From contig NZ_LZGM01000084.1 of the NCBI RefSeq assembly GCF_001690195.1, positions 1 to 64,000 on the forward strand: DNA of 64,000 nucleotides, given 5' to 3'. Made by a program: the position numbers and the translations under genes. Positions 48,493 to 57,120 of this stretch are shown here, in pieces. How positions within the stretch are numbered: position 1 is the stretch's first letter; every line of letters begins with the position of its first letter. The stretch comes from Gilliamella sp. wkB108. Lineage in GTDB: Bacteria; Pseudomonadota; Gammaproteobacteria; Enterobacterales; Orbaceae. Below the pieces are notes generated by a model, which was not told the DNA's origin, made no database searches, and saw only the letters and a list, made by a program, of their open reading frames with translations.

Positions 48493-50586
48493 ATGAAAAA
48501 AAAGAAGAGCATAAAACTAAAAACATTAGCTTCCTTACTACTTTTCACTACTGTTGTAGTGCCATGCTCATTGCATGCTGCCAAACCAAACAATCGCATA
48601 AATATAAATCGTACCAATATCAATTTAATTCATCAACCCGATTGGCTAACCATTGAAAGCTCCAATTATTACGAAGGTGATAAAGATGATTTAGTTACTG
48701 CTGGTTTAGGTTTTACCAAGCTATCTGGCAATGCCTTTGCATCTTCTTTTGCCTATCCATCGCAACCAACTTTACAAGAATTAAGACAAGCTAAACTAAA
48801 CCGTTTCATTAATGTGAAAAATGGTGAGGGTTTAATGTTTGGTTTTAAGCGCCAAACCTTAACACCAATGTTTGACGGCAGAGTGCCGGGTACCGAAATT
48901 TTAGCAACTTATGATGATGACAATGTTACTGTAGGGTTGTTATTACAAATTCCGCTTGATTTCGATAAAAATAAACCTTGCATTGTTGCGATACCGGCAA
49001 GCGATTCTGACGGACTATTCAATGCTAGCGATGTACAAATTCGCGGTTTATGGGGATTAAAACACAATTGTGCAGTGATTTATAATGATAAAGGCGCGGG
49101 TAACGGGATTTATGATCTTACCTATAGACGAGGATATGGTATCAATGGTAAAAGCCAAAAAAGCAATTTACTTTTTGTACCTAAACTTAATGACATTGCT
49201 CAATATAACCAAAAATATCCTAATCGTTATGCAGTAAAACAGTTACACTCCAGACAGAATTCCGAACAACGTTGGGGTGAATTTGTTTTGAAATCGATTG
49301 AGTTTGCTTTTTATGAACTCAATGTTAAATTCTCCCCTTCTCAGGAAGTGTTTTTTAATAAAGATAATACACTCGTTTTAGTTTATGGCGCTAACGATGG
49401 TGGTGGTGCTGCATTAAAAGCTGGTGAACTGGATAAAGATAATATCATAAAAGGTATTGTGGCAGTTAATCCTCAGATACAACCTGTTTTACCCAAAAAG
49501 CCAGTAACTATTAAATATGGTACAAATACTGAAAAGAAAATTGAATCTAAATCTATCGCTGATTATAGCGCCTATGCATCGTTATATATTCCTTGCGCTG
49601 TACCGGCAATTGTAGCCAATAATGCTGACAGCTATGTCCCTTTTGCCGATAAATATAGATATTCGCAAAATCGCTGCGACGCATTAAAAAAAGCAAAATT
49701 ATTAACTGATGGAACACCAGAAGAAGCGTTACAAAAATTACATCAATATGGCTGGACTACTGATATGGATATCCAACTCCCTTATTTCTATTACAAAGAA
49801 ACAGTCAGTTTGCCCTATCAATATATAAGTGCTTATGGACGCTTTGATGTTAGTGAAAATATGTGTAATTATTCTGTTGCCAGCACACAGCAAGATCCTA
49901 TTTACTATATTGGCAAAGTAGCGCCATTAACAAAGGTTAACTTTGAACAACTTTGGGGACTGGCTAATAGTCATTTACCTTTGTGGCTAGGTGACGATGC
50001 GACAGTGTTAGATCTGGTTAATAATGATGACCTTAACTCACCAAAACGCGATTTCTATTCAACTTCTCAACATAAAAACTCGATTGATTATAATACCAAA
50101 GGTGCGATCTGTTTATATAAAAAATTATCAGACTCACGCGTCCAAAAAGGACTAAATCAGGTCAAATCAACAGGTAATTTAAATAAAATTAAAACATATA
50201 TTGTTCATGCACGTAATAATGTCAAACAGTTACCTGATTATACCTCTCGGGCTTATGTAGGATTGAATAGCCAAGTAGAGGGAAAAGCAACCCAATTACG
50301 TTATATTGAAGTAGAAAATACCAGTTATTTAGACGGTAACTTTCCATTTGATAATCTCCTACTTCCGATTGATTTTTATGGTGAGGATGCCATTGAGTGG
50401 TTATGGGCCAACTTAACAAATCAAGCAACCTTGCCTGAAAGTCAGGTTGTTAGAGCTAAAGCCCGAGGTGATAAGATAGGTTCAGCGCCAGAAGTAACAG
50501 CTAAAAACTTAGTGCCAATATCACAAACACCTAAGCGTAATGATGTAATCAAGCAGGAAAACGGCAAAATTGCTATCCCTGAATAA
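48493..50586 (+). CDS. 3-hydroxybutyrate-oligomer hydrolase-like secreted protein
   Basis: 697 residues, signal peptide near 1-30 (LASLLLFTTVVVPCSLHAA). The body matches the D-(-)-3-hydroxybutyrate oligomer hydrolase family: DLVTAGLGFTKL near 66, VPGTEILATYDDDNVTVGLLLQIP near 131-154, and WGLKHNCAVIYNDKGAGNGIYDL near 187-209. Those enzymes cut oligomers from polyhydroxybutyrate. From memory, their nucleophile lies in an S-V-S-N-G-G-G-A segment; the matching place here (297-306) reads VYGANDGGGA, so the Ser appears to be Asn. Export and altered motif suggest another substrate or loss of catalysis. AGGAAA precedes the ATG. It is 116 bp after ilvY on the same strand. Confidence 0.8.
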   Translation: MKKKKSIKLKTLASLLLFTTVVVPCSLHAAKPNNRININRTNINLIHQPDWLTIESSNYYEGDKDDLVTAGLGFTKLSGNAFASSFAYPSQPTLQELRQAKLNRFINVKNGEGLMFGFKRQTLTPMFDGRVPGTEILATYDDDNVTVGLLLQIPLDFDKNKPCIVAIPASDSDGLFNASDVQIRGLWGLKHNCAVIYNDKGAGNGIYDLTYRRGYGINGKSQKSNLLFVPKLNDIAQYNQKYPNRYAVKQLHSRQNSEQRWGEFVLKSIEFAFYELNVKFSPSQEVFFNKDNTLVLVYGANDGGGAALKAGELDKDNIIKGIVAVNPQIQPVLPKKPVTIKYGTNTEKKIESKSIADYSAYASLYIPCAVPAIVANNADSYVPFADKYRYSQNRCDALKKAKLLTDGTPEEALQKLHQYGWTTDMDIQLPYFYYKETVSLPYQYISAYGRFDVSENMCNYSVASTQQDPIYYIGKVAPLTKVNFEQLWGLANSHLPLWLGDDATVLDLVNNDDLNSPKRDFYSTSQHKNSIDYNTKGAICLYKKLSDSRVQKGLNQVKSTGNLNKIKTYIVHARNNVKQLPDYTSRAYVGLNSQVEGKATQLRYIEVENTSYLDGNFPFDNLLLPIDFYGEDAIEWLWANLTNQATLPESQVVRAKARGDKIGSAPEVTAKNLVPISQTPKRNDVIKQENGKIAIPE

Positions 50587-50615
50587 ATATGATTTAGTTC
50601 AATAACCGTCACGAT

Positions 50616-50650
50616 TAACGAGTTAATCTATTACTGAGTTTAACTCGTTA
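50616..50650 (+). terminator. Terminator-like hairpin after the 3HB-oligomer-hydrolase-like gene
   Basis: TAACGAGTTAA pairs with TTAACTCGTTA (11 bp) around a 13-base AT-rich loop; short T-rich tail. Confidence 0.65.
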
Positions 50651-50672
50651 CTCTTTAGCAAAAAGCTCGATA

Positions 50673-51260
50673 CTATTTATTTTTTATTGATGGCTGTACA
50701 GCTAAACACATATTAGGATAAAGGATAAAAAATTGTGATTCTAGTGCTGTATAGTGGTGTTGGATATCAACAATGGTCTCTTGTAATAGATAGAGTTTTG
50801 GTCGTCTTGTGGTCATTCCTCTTAATACTTTACCAACAAAATCAAGTGATGCATAATTTTCTAACCATTTCCCTTGCCACATAGCCTGCATAAAATGCTG
50901 ATAATCTGTAGGATAAGAAGCAATATAAGGTTGAATTTGTTGCTGTGTTCTTAAATTAAATTCTGCCACATTACCTGTGATACCAAAATCACGCCAATAT
51001 TTAGATAAGAAATGATCCCAGACAATATCTAAAGCAATAGGTGCCACACGTCGATGCGTTGTTCGAAATAGTAATTTAGCTTGTTTAACTTCTGGCAAAC
51101 TATCGGTCATGGTATCAATTTTACGATGTAACATAATACCATCGGCAATTGATTGCGGATAAGTAGTATAGGGATCGCCTTTTACAAAATCAGCAACCGT
51201 ATTGCCAATTAAAGAACTGTTGGCTAAAGTGGCTAAATGCAAGTGTGCAAGAATATTCAT
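50673..51260 (-). CDS. acpH: Acyl carrier protein phosphodiesterase
   Basis: 195 residues (E. coli 193). Removes 4'-phosphopantetheine from ACP. N-terminal MNILAHLHLATLANSSLIGNTVADFVKGD and the HRKIDTMTDSLPEVKQAK segment hold the HD-like metal residues; DIVWDHFLSKYW follows. It lies 16 bp after the siderophore-interacting protein gene on the same strand, so the two may share a transcript, though no functional link is known. Confidence 0.92.
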   Translation of the reverse strand: MNILAHLHLATLANSSLIGNTVADFVKGDPYTTYPQSIADGIMLHRKIDTMTDSLPEVKQAKLLFRTTHRRVAPIALDIVWDHFLSKYWRDFGITGNVAEFNLRTQQQIQPYIASYPTDYQHFMQAMWQGKWLENYASLDFVGKVLRGMTTRRPKLYLLQETIVDIQHHYTALESQFFILYPNMCLAVQPSIKNK

Positions 51261-51276
51261 GGTTTAGTAAGTTGCT

Positions 51277-52065
51277 TTATTCACGACGGCGAAACTCACC
51301 TTCAGCAAATCCTTCACGCCAGTAACTGATAATCTGCACAGCATCAGGAGATAATTGGGTATATTTATCTTTTATAGTATGGCGTAATTGCTGGGCTAAG
51401 GAACTTTCCATACCTCCCCAAAATAACAAGTCGTCATAAGAGGTTAAATCAGCAGCCATAACGGCATCAATTAATTGATTTGGTTTGTTTTGATCGCGAA
51501 TCAACCAATTTACTTGGCTATCATCCTGCTTAACTAATGGCATAATGTCAGACGGATAATTAACCTCAATAAAAGCATATACTTTCTGATTTTTCGGTAA
51601 ATGCTCCAGAGTATAACAAATGCTAGGCACTGCCGAAATATCGCCCATTAAAATAACTGGTTTCCCAGAAAATGTTACTTTACCAACCGTACCAACAATA
51701 CCAACTTGATCGCCCGGTTTTGCGTGCTGAGCCCAAAGCGTTGCCAATCCTTTAGGGTGAACAGCAAAATCAATCAATAGCTGATTAGTCGTCTCGTCAT
51801 AACCTCGAATACTGTAGCTACGCGCAAGTCTTCGTATTGTTTCATTAACAACGATCTTATTATTTTCATCCAATTGTGGAAAAGTAATCGTGCCAGTTAC
51901 AGGATCGGTAAATAACAATTTTAAATGAGGACAAATCCATAAAGGATTGACAGTCAGATGCTTATCGCTATGAAAATAGATTCGAATAAAACTCTGCGAG
52001 ATCCTCTCAACTTTTAATACCGTCAACAGTGCATTTACAATAGCTCTCTTCGGTGATTCAGGCAT
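51277..52065 (-). CDS. Siderophore-interacting FAD/NAD(P)H ferric reductase (SIP family, YqjH-like)
   Basis: 262 residues from the ATG at 52065, which has GAGGAT upstream; an ATG at 52080 lacks a ribosome site. FAD-binding domain first: RRLARSYSIRGYD (the R-x-Y-S-I-R flavin motif) near residue 83, HPKGLATLWAQHAKPGDQVGIVG near 107-129; then the NAD(P)H domain with LMGDISAVPSICYTLE near 145 and the C-terminal GYWREG-like SYWREGFAEGEFR. Such enzymes release iron from siderophores by reduction. A Fur site could not be identified upstream with confidence. Confidence 0.88.
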   Translation of the reverse strand: MPESPKRAIVNALLTVLKVERISQSFIRIYFHSDKHLTVNPLWICPHLKLLFTDPVTGTITFPQLDENNKIVVNETIRRLARSYSIRGYDETTNQLLIDFAVHPKGLATLWAQHAKPGDQVGIVGTVGKVTFSGKPVILMGDISAVPSICYTLEHLPKNQKVYAFIEVNYPSDIMPLVKQDDSQVNWLIRDQNKPNQLIDAVMAADLTSYDDLLFWGGMESSLAQQLRHTIKDKYTQLSPDAVQIISYWREGFAEGEFRRRE

Positions 52066-52210
52066 GATTGATATCCTCATATTTCGTTTTAACTAGCTTG
52101 ATTATCATACAACAAAACCAATAAATGTTTTCATTTTTTATGATAACCAAACTAATATTACCAGACTGGTTAATCGTGATATGAAGATAATAATTAACGT
52201 TTTATTGTGT

Positions 52211-52873
52211 TCAATACGTTAATGATCCAAAAGCACTACACCAATCTTGATCAAACTTGGTGATTGCGGCATCGACAGCAGGATCTGAAATAAACAGCTC
52301 TGCCACATCAACCGGTAAAGTAATCCCTTTACATCCAGCTAACATACAGTTGAGTGCTTGTCTTGGGGTTTTAAAACTTGCAGCTAACACCATAGATTCA
52401 GGGCAATGTAGATCTAATAAATTTTGTAACTCCTGCACGGTTTCTTTACTGTTACCCCCTTGTGCATCAATTCGATTAACATAAGGAGCAATATATTTAG
52501 CACCCGCTAGCGCACCTAAAAAGCCTTGACCCGCACCGTAAACCGCCGTGCCTAATGTTGGTACCCCTTGTTTGCTCAACTCTTTAATGGCAATTAACCC
52601 TTCGGCATTAACCGGAATTTTAGTCACTAAATTAGGGACAACTTTTCTTAATTGCTCTGATTCTTTTATCATCTGTTTAGCGTCGCTGGAAAGGACTTGA
52701 GCAAATAATAATTTGTCTGCACCTAAAATATCTTGAAGTTCAGCAAGTAATGAGAAAATTGGCTTACCCGATTTAGCCACTATACTTGGATTAGTTGTAA
52801 CACCACTAATGGGTAATACTGCTGCTAAACGTTTAATGGCTGCAATATCAGCGGTATCTAGATATAATTCCAT
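52211..52873 (-). CDS. fsaA: Fructose-6-phosphate aldolase
   Basis: 220 residues, as in E. coli FsaA/TalC. Transaldolase-fold enzyme that splits fructose 6-phosphate to dihydroxyacetone and glyceraldehyde 3-phosphate. [30 protein letters not shown], the Schiff-base Lys in [10 protein letters not shown] near 85, [18 protein letters not shown] and the [14 protein letters not shown] segment match the family. AGGAG is 7 bases before the ATG. A perfect CRP site lies 130 bp upstream, shared with the divergent AraC gene. Confidence 0.94.
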   Translation of the reverse strand: MELYLDTADIAAIKRLAAVLPISGVTTNPSIVAKSGKPIFSLLAELQDILGADKLLFAQVLSSDAKQMIKESEQLRKVVPNLVTKIPVNAEGLIAIKELSKQGVPTLGTAVYGAGQGFLGALAGAKYIAPYVNRIDAQGGNSKETVQELQNLLDLHCPESMVLAASFKTPRQALNCMLAGCKGITLPVDVAELFISDPAVDAAITKFDQDWCSAFGSLTY

Positions 52874-53002
52874 AGTTAACTCCTAATGGATGAATATTTT
52901 AAAAATGAATTGATTTATGATCTACATAGTAAAAAATATTTAAGAATTAACCTAGAAGACAATTTTGCCATTTACTGGATTTTTGTACGCTTCCTTAATA
53001 AA

Positions 53003-53018
53003 TGTGAGATAGATCACA
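53003..53018. promoter_or_regulatory. CRP binding site between fsaA and araC-type gene
   Basis: TGTGA-GATAGA-TCACA, flanked by AA and TA, matches TGTGAn6TCACA perfectly. It is 130 bp from the fsaA start and 125 bp from the AraC-family start, so it can serve both divergent promoters. Confidence 0.85.
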
Positions 53019-53142
53019 TAATTAAATTTTCTTGGTCATTTTTCTTCAAAATCATGACAATGAGTGAATTGCATCACCACTTATTGTAAGTATATAATTC
53101 CAACCAATAAGCAATTATTTCACTTATAATCAATAAAATATC

Positions 53143-54003
53143 ATGAAGATAGCCATAAATAAGATATTAACTGAACTGGTCAATCATCAAAAAAAAATTA
53201 ACCATATTTATTTCGCTAATCATCATTCGCATGCTCCTTTGCATGCTTATCAGGTTGATTTTCCTAGGATAGAAATCATATTAGAAGGAGAACAGCAAAT
53301 ACAGTGGGCCGAGAGTAATGGCGAAGTCGTGCAACAAAATCTATATCGTGATGATTTATTATATATTACACCTAACAGTTGGAATAAACCTTTGTGGCAA
53401 AAGCCAGTTACTTCGTTAAGTATTTTATTTGGTAAACAGCAAATCGGTTTGAGTTTATTACATTGGGATGGCTCGCAATTAATCCCTTATGGACAAATTA
53501 ATGCGCCACGACGAGGACCAAGAGTTGGCACATTTATTATTCAAGCCTTATCCGAATTGACTTGGCATAATCAACCTAACCAACAAAGTCAAACAGCACT
53601 GTATCTGATACTAAGTTTACTCAGTAATACACTTGATTTAATTAACGTAAAAGTTGAAACCGCCTCTAAAACCACTAGTTTATTTGCAGCCATTCGACAG
53701 TATATTGATACTCATTTTCGTGAAGATGTGACCCGCGATTTTTTAGCCAATATGTTCTATATTTCTCCTAACTATTTATCACACCTATTTCAACGTGAAG
53801 GCAATATAGGGCTAAATGAATATTTGAATCAAATTCGCTTAGAATATGCCAAATCACTGCTGAAAAATTATGATTTAAATGTTAAAGAGATTGCCCTTGC
53901 CTCCGGTTTTAAGGACAGCAATTACTTTTGTCGGGTTTTCCGCAAGCAAACGGAACGTACGCCAACTGAATACCGACGACAATATCACAGTAAATTGTCA
54001 TAA
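53143..54003 (+). CDS. AraC-family transcriptional regulator
   Basis: 286 residues. An N-terminal cupin-like sensing half (1-170, RIEIILEGEQQIQWAE, YITPNSWNKPLW) and a C-terminal AraC DNA-binding domain with both helix-turn-helix units (DFLANMFYISPNYLSHLFQREGN near 208-230 and VKEIALASGFKDSNYFCRVFRKQTERTPTEYRR near 248-280). It is divergent from fsaA with a CRP site between, so control of fsaA by sugar-derived ligands plus cAMP is likely. No ribosome site is evident before the ATG. Confidence 0.88.
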   Translation: MKIAINKILTELVNHQKKINHIYFANHHSHAPLHAYQVDFPRIEIILEGEQQIQWAESNGEVVQQNLYRDDLLYITPNSWNKPLWQKPVTSLSILFGKQQIGLSLLHWDGSQLIPYGQINAPRRGPRVGTFIIQALSELTWHNQPNQQSQTALYLILSLLSNTLDLINVKVETASKTTSLFAAIRQYIDTHFREDVTRDFLANMFYISPNYLSHLFQREGNIGLNEYLNQIRLEYAKSLLKNYDLNVKEIALASGFKDSNYFCRVFRKQTERTPTEYRRQYHSKLS

Positions 54004-54040
54004 TCATAGTAATAAGTCACTTTAAAACCGTTTTAATTTA

Positions 54041-54778
54041 CTAACTGATTCTATGTCGATAATGATAATAATCAATGTGATAACAATTATCATCGACCGC
54101 TTTATAATGATCACTCACCATAAACAACGGTAATAAAGCGATTCCCTGACTTTGTTCGACTAAATTCAATAACATACTTAGCGAATCAACCGTAATGATG
54201 TTAGCTGCATCACCATATAATCTTAAAGTTAAAGCTCTTAAAGGACAATCCTCATCATGATTAATCAATATAGGCAACTGCTTCGGCGTTTTTGCTGATC
54301 GACTTTGTAACAATGAGACAGGTAACGCCAGCGTTTGTATCAAATAATAATCGGGATGATTAAGTTGAGTAAAACAGATCACTTCATCATAACTTCGTTG
54401 ATTAATAATATTATTCATTTCACTGGTTCTTTTGATAGTAATATCAGCAGATTCAATGGTATATTTTGCACTCTCAATGACAATAAATTGGAATAGCAGT
54501 TCAGAGATCAGTAAAGTTGGACGCAAGCATTTAAATGATTGTTGTAGTTCAGCAAATTTATTTAACGTCTGACAGGCAAAAGTATAAAATTGCTCACCTT
54601 TTTCTGTAGGTTTAATTCCAACAAAGCTACGTATAACCAGCGTGGTTTTCAATTCCTGTTCCATTTTTTTTAGGTGTGCCGTCACATTGGATTGCGTATA
54701 CCCTAAAATGTTGGCGGTTTTATTTAAACTTTTCACTTCATAAATCGTTTTAAAAATTTTTAATCCTTTAAAATCCAT
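54041..54778 (-). CDS. Short LysR-family regulator
   Basis: 245 residues; the HTH (1-60: LKIFKTIYEVKSLNKTANILGYTQSNVTAHLKKMEQEL) is normal, but the effector domain is ~50 residues shorter than usual. The domain still has a SQGIALLPLFM end segment, so the shortening lies elsewhere, by internal loss or early stop. It is divergent from the DUF4865 gene with 109 bp between; LysR/DUF4865 pairs recur in bacteria and the regulator probably controls that gene. Confidence 0.82.
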   Translation of the reverse strand: MDFKGLKIFKTIYEVKSLNKTANILGYTQSNVTAHLKKMEQELKTTLVIRSFVGIKPTEKGEQFYTFACQTLNKFAELQQSFKCLRPTLLISELLFQFIVIESAKYTIESADITIKRTSEMNNIINQRSYDEVICFTQLNHPDYYLIQTLALPVSLLQSRSAKTPKQLPILINHDEDCPLRALTLRLYGDAANIITVDSLSMLLNLVEQSQGIALLPLFMVSDHYKAVDDNCYHIDYYHYRHRIS

Positions 54779-54887
54779 TTTGCCTTATTCCTTATCACTA
54801 TTTTTGATACCCCAATCATAAATTAGAATTATTCAAACCTCAATTAAATGCCTAGAATAAATCAACTTAATCAATGAGGAATACAAT

Positions 54888-55412
54888 ATGCAAGCAATGC
54901 AATATAAGATTAACTTACCTGCCGATTATGATATGCAAATCATAAAAAATCGGATTAAACAAAATGGTTACAAAACGGATCGTTTTGAAGATCTGTTATT
55001 TAAAGCCTATCTCATCTCAGAAAAAGATAACGATAATCTAGCTAATAGTTATTGCCCACTTTATGTTTGGCGTCAAACTACCGGTATGACTAAATTTATC
55101 TTTGATGGTTATTTTGACAATATTATTGATTCTTTTGGCTGGCAAAATATTAATATAGGCGTTACATCTAACGTTGAACTGAGTGAATCTTTTTCGCAAA
55201 GTAGATATGTTTTAGCTCAGGAAGTAAATATTCCTACACAAGTACCATTAAAAGATTTTTGTTTCAAAAATGTGCAATATCCAGATGAATTAGCAAACGT
55301 GGTTATCTATAATCCAGACAAATGGCAATATGTTACTTTTACTTTCTTTAAAGAAAGACCAACCACTACCAAGCATAATTTGTATACAGTACTACACCTT
55401 TCATTGGGATAA
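54888..55412 (+). CDS. DUF4865 family protein
   Basis: 174 residues. N-terminal MQAMQYKINLPADYDMQIIKNRI and FEDLLFKAYLISEK, YCPLYVWRQTTGMTKF are typical of DUF4865. It resembles stress-responsive/monooxygenase-like ferredoxin folds; function unknown. The ATG has GAGGAA nearby. Divergent from the short LysR gene. Confidence 0.8.
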   Translation: MQAMQYKINLPADYDMQIIKNRIKQNGYKTDRFEDLLFKAYLISEKDNDNLANSYCPLYVWRQTTGMTKFIFDGYFDNIIDSFGWQNINIGVTSNVELSESFSQSRYVLAQEVNIPTQVPLKDFCFKNVQYPDELANVVIYNPDKWQYVTFTFFKERPTTTKHNLYTVLHLSLG

Positions 55413-55541
55413 ATCATTACCCTGAAAATTATTATTAACAAGCAATTACAGTGACTTAGAATCAAACCATATTACATTAAAAAATAAGGGGCTAGCAAAT
55501 CCAGAACATAATCTTATTTTAAATAAAGCAAAAAAATTTAA

Positions 55542-55587
55542 TTGTCAAAATAGTTTCATATGATATAGTTACAAATGAAACTATTTT
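55542..55587 (+). promoter_or_regulatory. Promoter and operator of the MarR-efflux operon
   Basis: -35 TTGTCA (55542-55547), 16-bp spacer, -10 TATAGT (55564-55569). A perfect 13-bp inverted repeat, AAAATAGTTTCAT (55547-55559) and ATGAAACTATTTT (55575-55587), straddles the -10 and the likely transcription start, as expected for MarR autorepression. Confidence 0.75.
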
Positions 55588-55601
55588 TTAAGGTGTTGTT
55601 T

Positions 55602-56096
55602 ATGGCTATTGAAATTACAACGGTGGAAAAGATCATTAATAAATTTCAGTCCAAAGGATTTTCTGCCAAATATGATGAAATCTATTTAACCCGTTTATTG
55701 CAGTTCAGCACAGAAACTTTACTCGAAAATCTAAATGAAATCTATAAACAACACCAACTAGATGACAAACTATTTGCGGTGCTATTAGTCGTTCAATGGC
55801 ACAACCCTCAAGGCGTAAAACCGTCACAAATCAGTGAATTGACTAACTTTTCCCGAGTACAAATCACCCGCTTTGTGGATGCTTTAGTTGCTAATAATTT
55901 AGTTACACGTAAACAAGTCCCTAGTGATCGCCGTTCTCATTGGTTAGTTTTAACAGATAAAGGAAGTGATTTTTTTCAAAAACAAATGCCACCTATCGAA
56001 AAAAAAATTGTTGCTGCATGGCAAGTTATTACGGCAGAAGAACGCCAACAATTACGATCGATTTTACACAAACTTTTAAAACACATTGCCCAATAA
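55602..56096 (+). CDS. MarR-family transcriptional regulator
   Basis: 164 residues from the ATG at 55602, with AAGGTG seven bases upstream; an earlier ATG at 55575 lies inside the operator. Winged helix domain: KPSQISELTNFSRVQITRFVDALVANNLVTRKQVPSDRRSHWLVLTDKG near residues 75-125, with the DRR wing. Placed at the head of an efflux operon whose promoter carries a perfect palindrome, it is most likely the operon's drug-responsive repressor. E. coli uses a TetR protein (CecR) in the equivalent place, so the regulator has been swapped. Confidence 0.9.
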   Translation: MAIEITTVEKIINKFQSKGFSAKYDEIYLTRLLQFSTETLLENLNEIYKQHQLDDKLFAVLLVVQWHNPQGVKPSQISELTNFSRVQITRFVDALVANNLVTRKQVPSDRRSHWLVLTDKGSDFFQKQMPPIEKKIVAAWQVITAEERQQLRSILHKLLKHIAQ

Positions 56097-56114
56097 TTCC
56101 TAGCGAGAACACTA

Positions 56115-57110
56115 ATGAAAACGAAGAAGAAATCTATCATAATAATTGCATTAGTGGTGATTGTGGCAATCAGCTACACTGTGTGGTTAGTTTGCAAAAG
56201 CACACCGCCACTAATATTGTATGGTAATGTTGACATTCGCACCGTCAATAGCAGTTTTCGCGTGACTGGACGCTTATTGCAATTAAATAATGAAGAAGGT
56301 GATCAAATTAAACAAGGTGATCTGTTAGCAAAACTTGATGACAAGCCTTATCAGATCGCTTTAGCACAAGCGAAGGCAAATTTAATGGTGCAGCAAGCTC
56401 AGCTTGACCTTGTCACCACCGGGTACCGTAAAGAGGAAGTAGCTCAAGCAGCAGCCCAAGTTTCACAATATCAAGCAACTTATGATTATGCCGAAAGTAA
56501 CTATCAACGCATGGTAAAATTAATTAAAACGTCCTCAATATCCAAAGATCAACTGGATAACAGTTTAACTTTACGTAACCAAGCTAAGGCTAACTTGCAA
56601 ACTGCCAAGCAAAAACTTGATCAATTAACCAATGGCTACCGTAAAGAAGAGATCGAATCAGCTCAAGCCTCAGTTGCTATGGCTAAAACACAGTTAGAGC
56701 AAGCCGAACTTAATTTAGCTGATACCGAACTTTATGCCCCGTCAAATGGCACCATTTTAACGCGCGCGATTGAACCTGGAACTATGTTGACCTCTGGTAC
56801 ACCTGTTTACGCGATCTCTTTAGATCGCCCTGTTTGGGTTCGTGCTTACATTGATGAGGTCAACTTAGCTCAAGCTATTCCTGGCAAAGAGGTTTATATT
56901 TATACTGACGGGCGACCAGATCAAGCTTATATTGGTAAAATTGGTTTTGTCTCGCCGACTGCTGAATTTACCCCTAAAACCGTTGAAACACCGGTTTTAC
57001 GAACAGACCTTGTTTATCGATTACGCATTCAGATTAATGCAACAGGCTCCGGACAAGCCGACGAACTTTTGCGACAAGGAATGCCAGTAACGATTAAATT
57101 TACAAAATAA
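56115..57110 (+). CDS. ybhG: HlyD-family membrane fusion protein (YbhG-like)
   Basis: 331 residues (E. coli YbhG 332). One N-terminal membrane anchor (IIIIALVVIVAISYTVW), then a lipoyl-like half (LLQLNNEEGDQIKQGDLLAKLDDKPYQIAL), a long coiled-coil hairpin near 75-180 with repeated GYRKEE turns, and the second half (LYAPSNGTILTRAIEPGTML). It links inner-membrane ABC permeases to an outer-membrane channel. 18 bp after marR. Confidence 0.88.
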   Translation: MKTKKKSIIIIALVVIVAISYTVWLVCKSTPPLILYGNVDIRTVNSSFRVTGRLLQLNNEEGDQIKQGDLLAKLDDKPYQIALAQAKANLMVQQAQLDLVTTGYRKEEVAQAAAQVSQYQATYDYAESNYQRMVKLIKTSSISKDQLDNSLTLRNQAKANLQTAKQKLDQLTNGYRKEEIESAQASVAMAKTQLEQAELNLADTELYAPSNGTILTRAIEPGTMLTSGTPVYAISLDRPVWVRAYIDEVNLAQAIPGKEVYIYTDGRPDQAYIGKIGFVSPTAEFTPKTVETPVLRTDLVYRLRIQINATGSGQADELLRQGMPVTIKFTK

Positions 57111-57120
57111 TGGTAATTGT

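Noticed and set aside
52886-53089. 67-codon plus-strand frame between fsaA and the AraC gene
   Set aside because: It runs through the CRP site and promoter region and resembles no protein.
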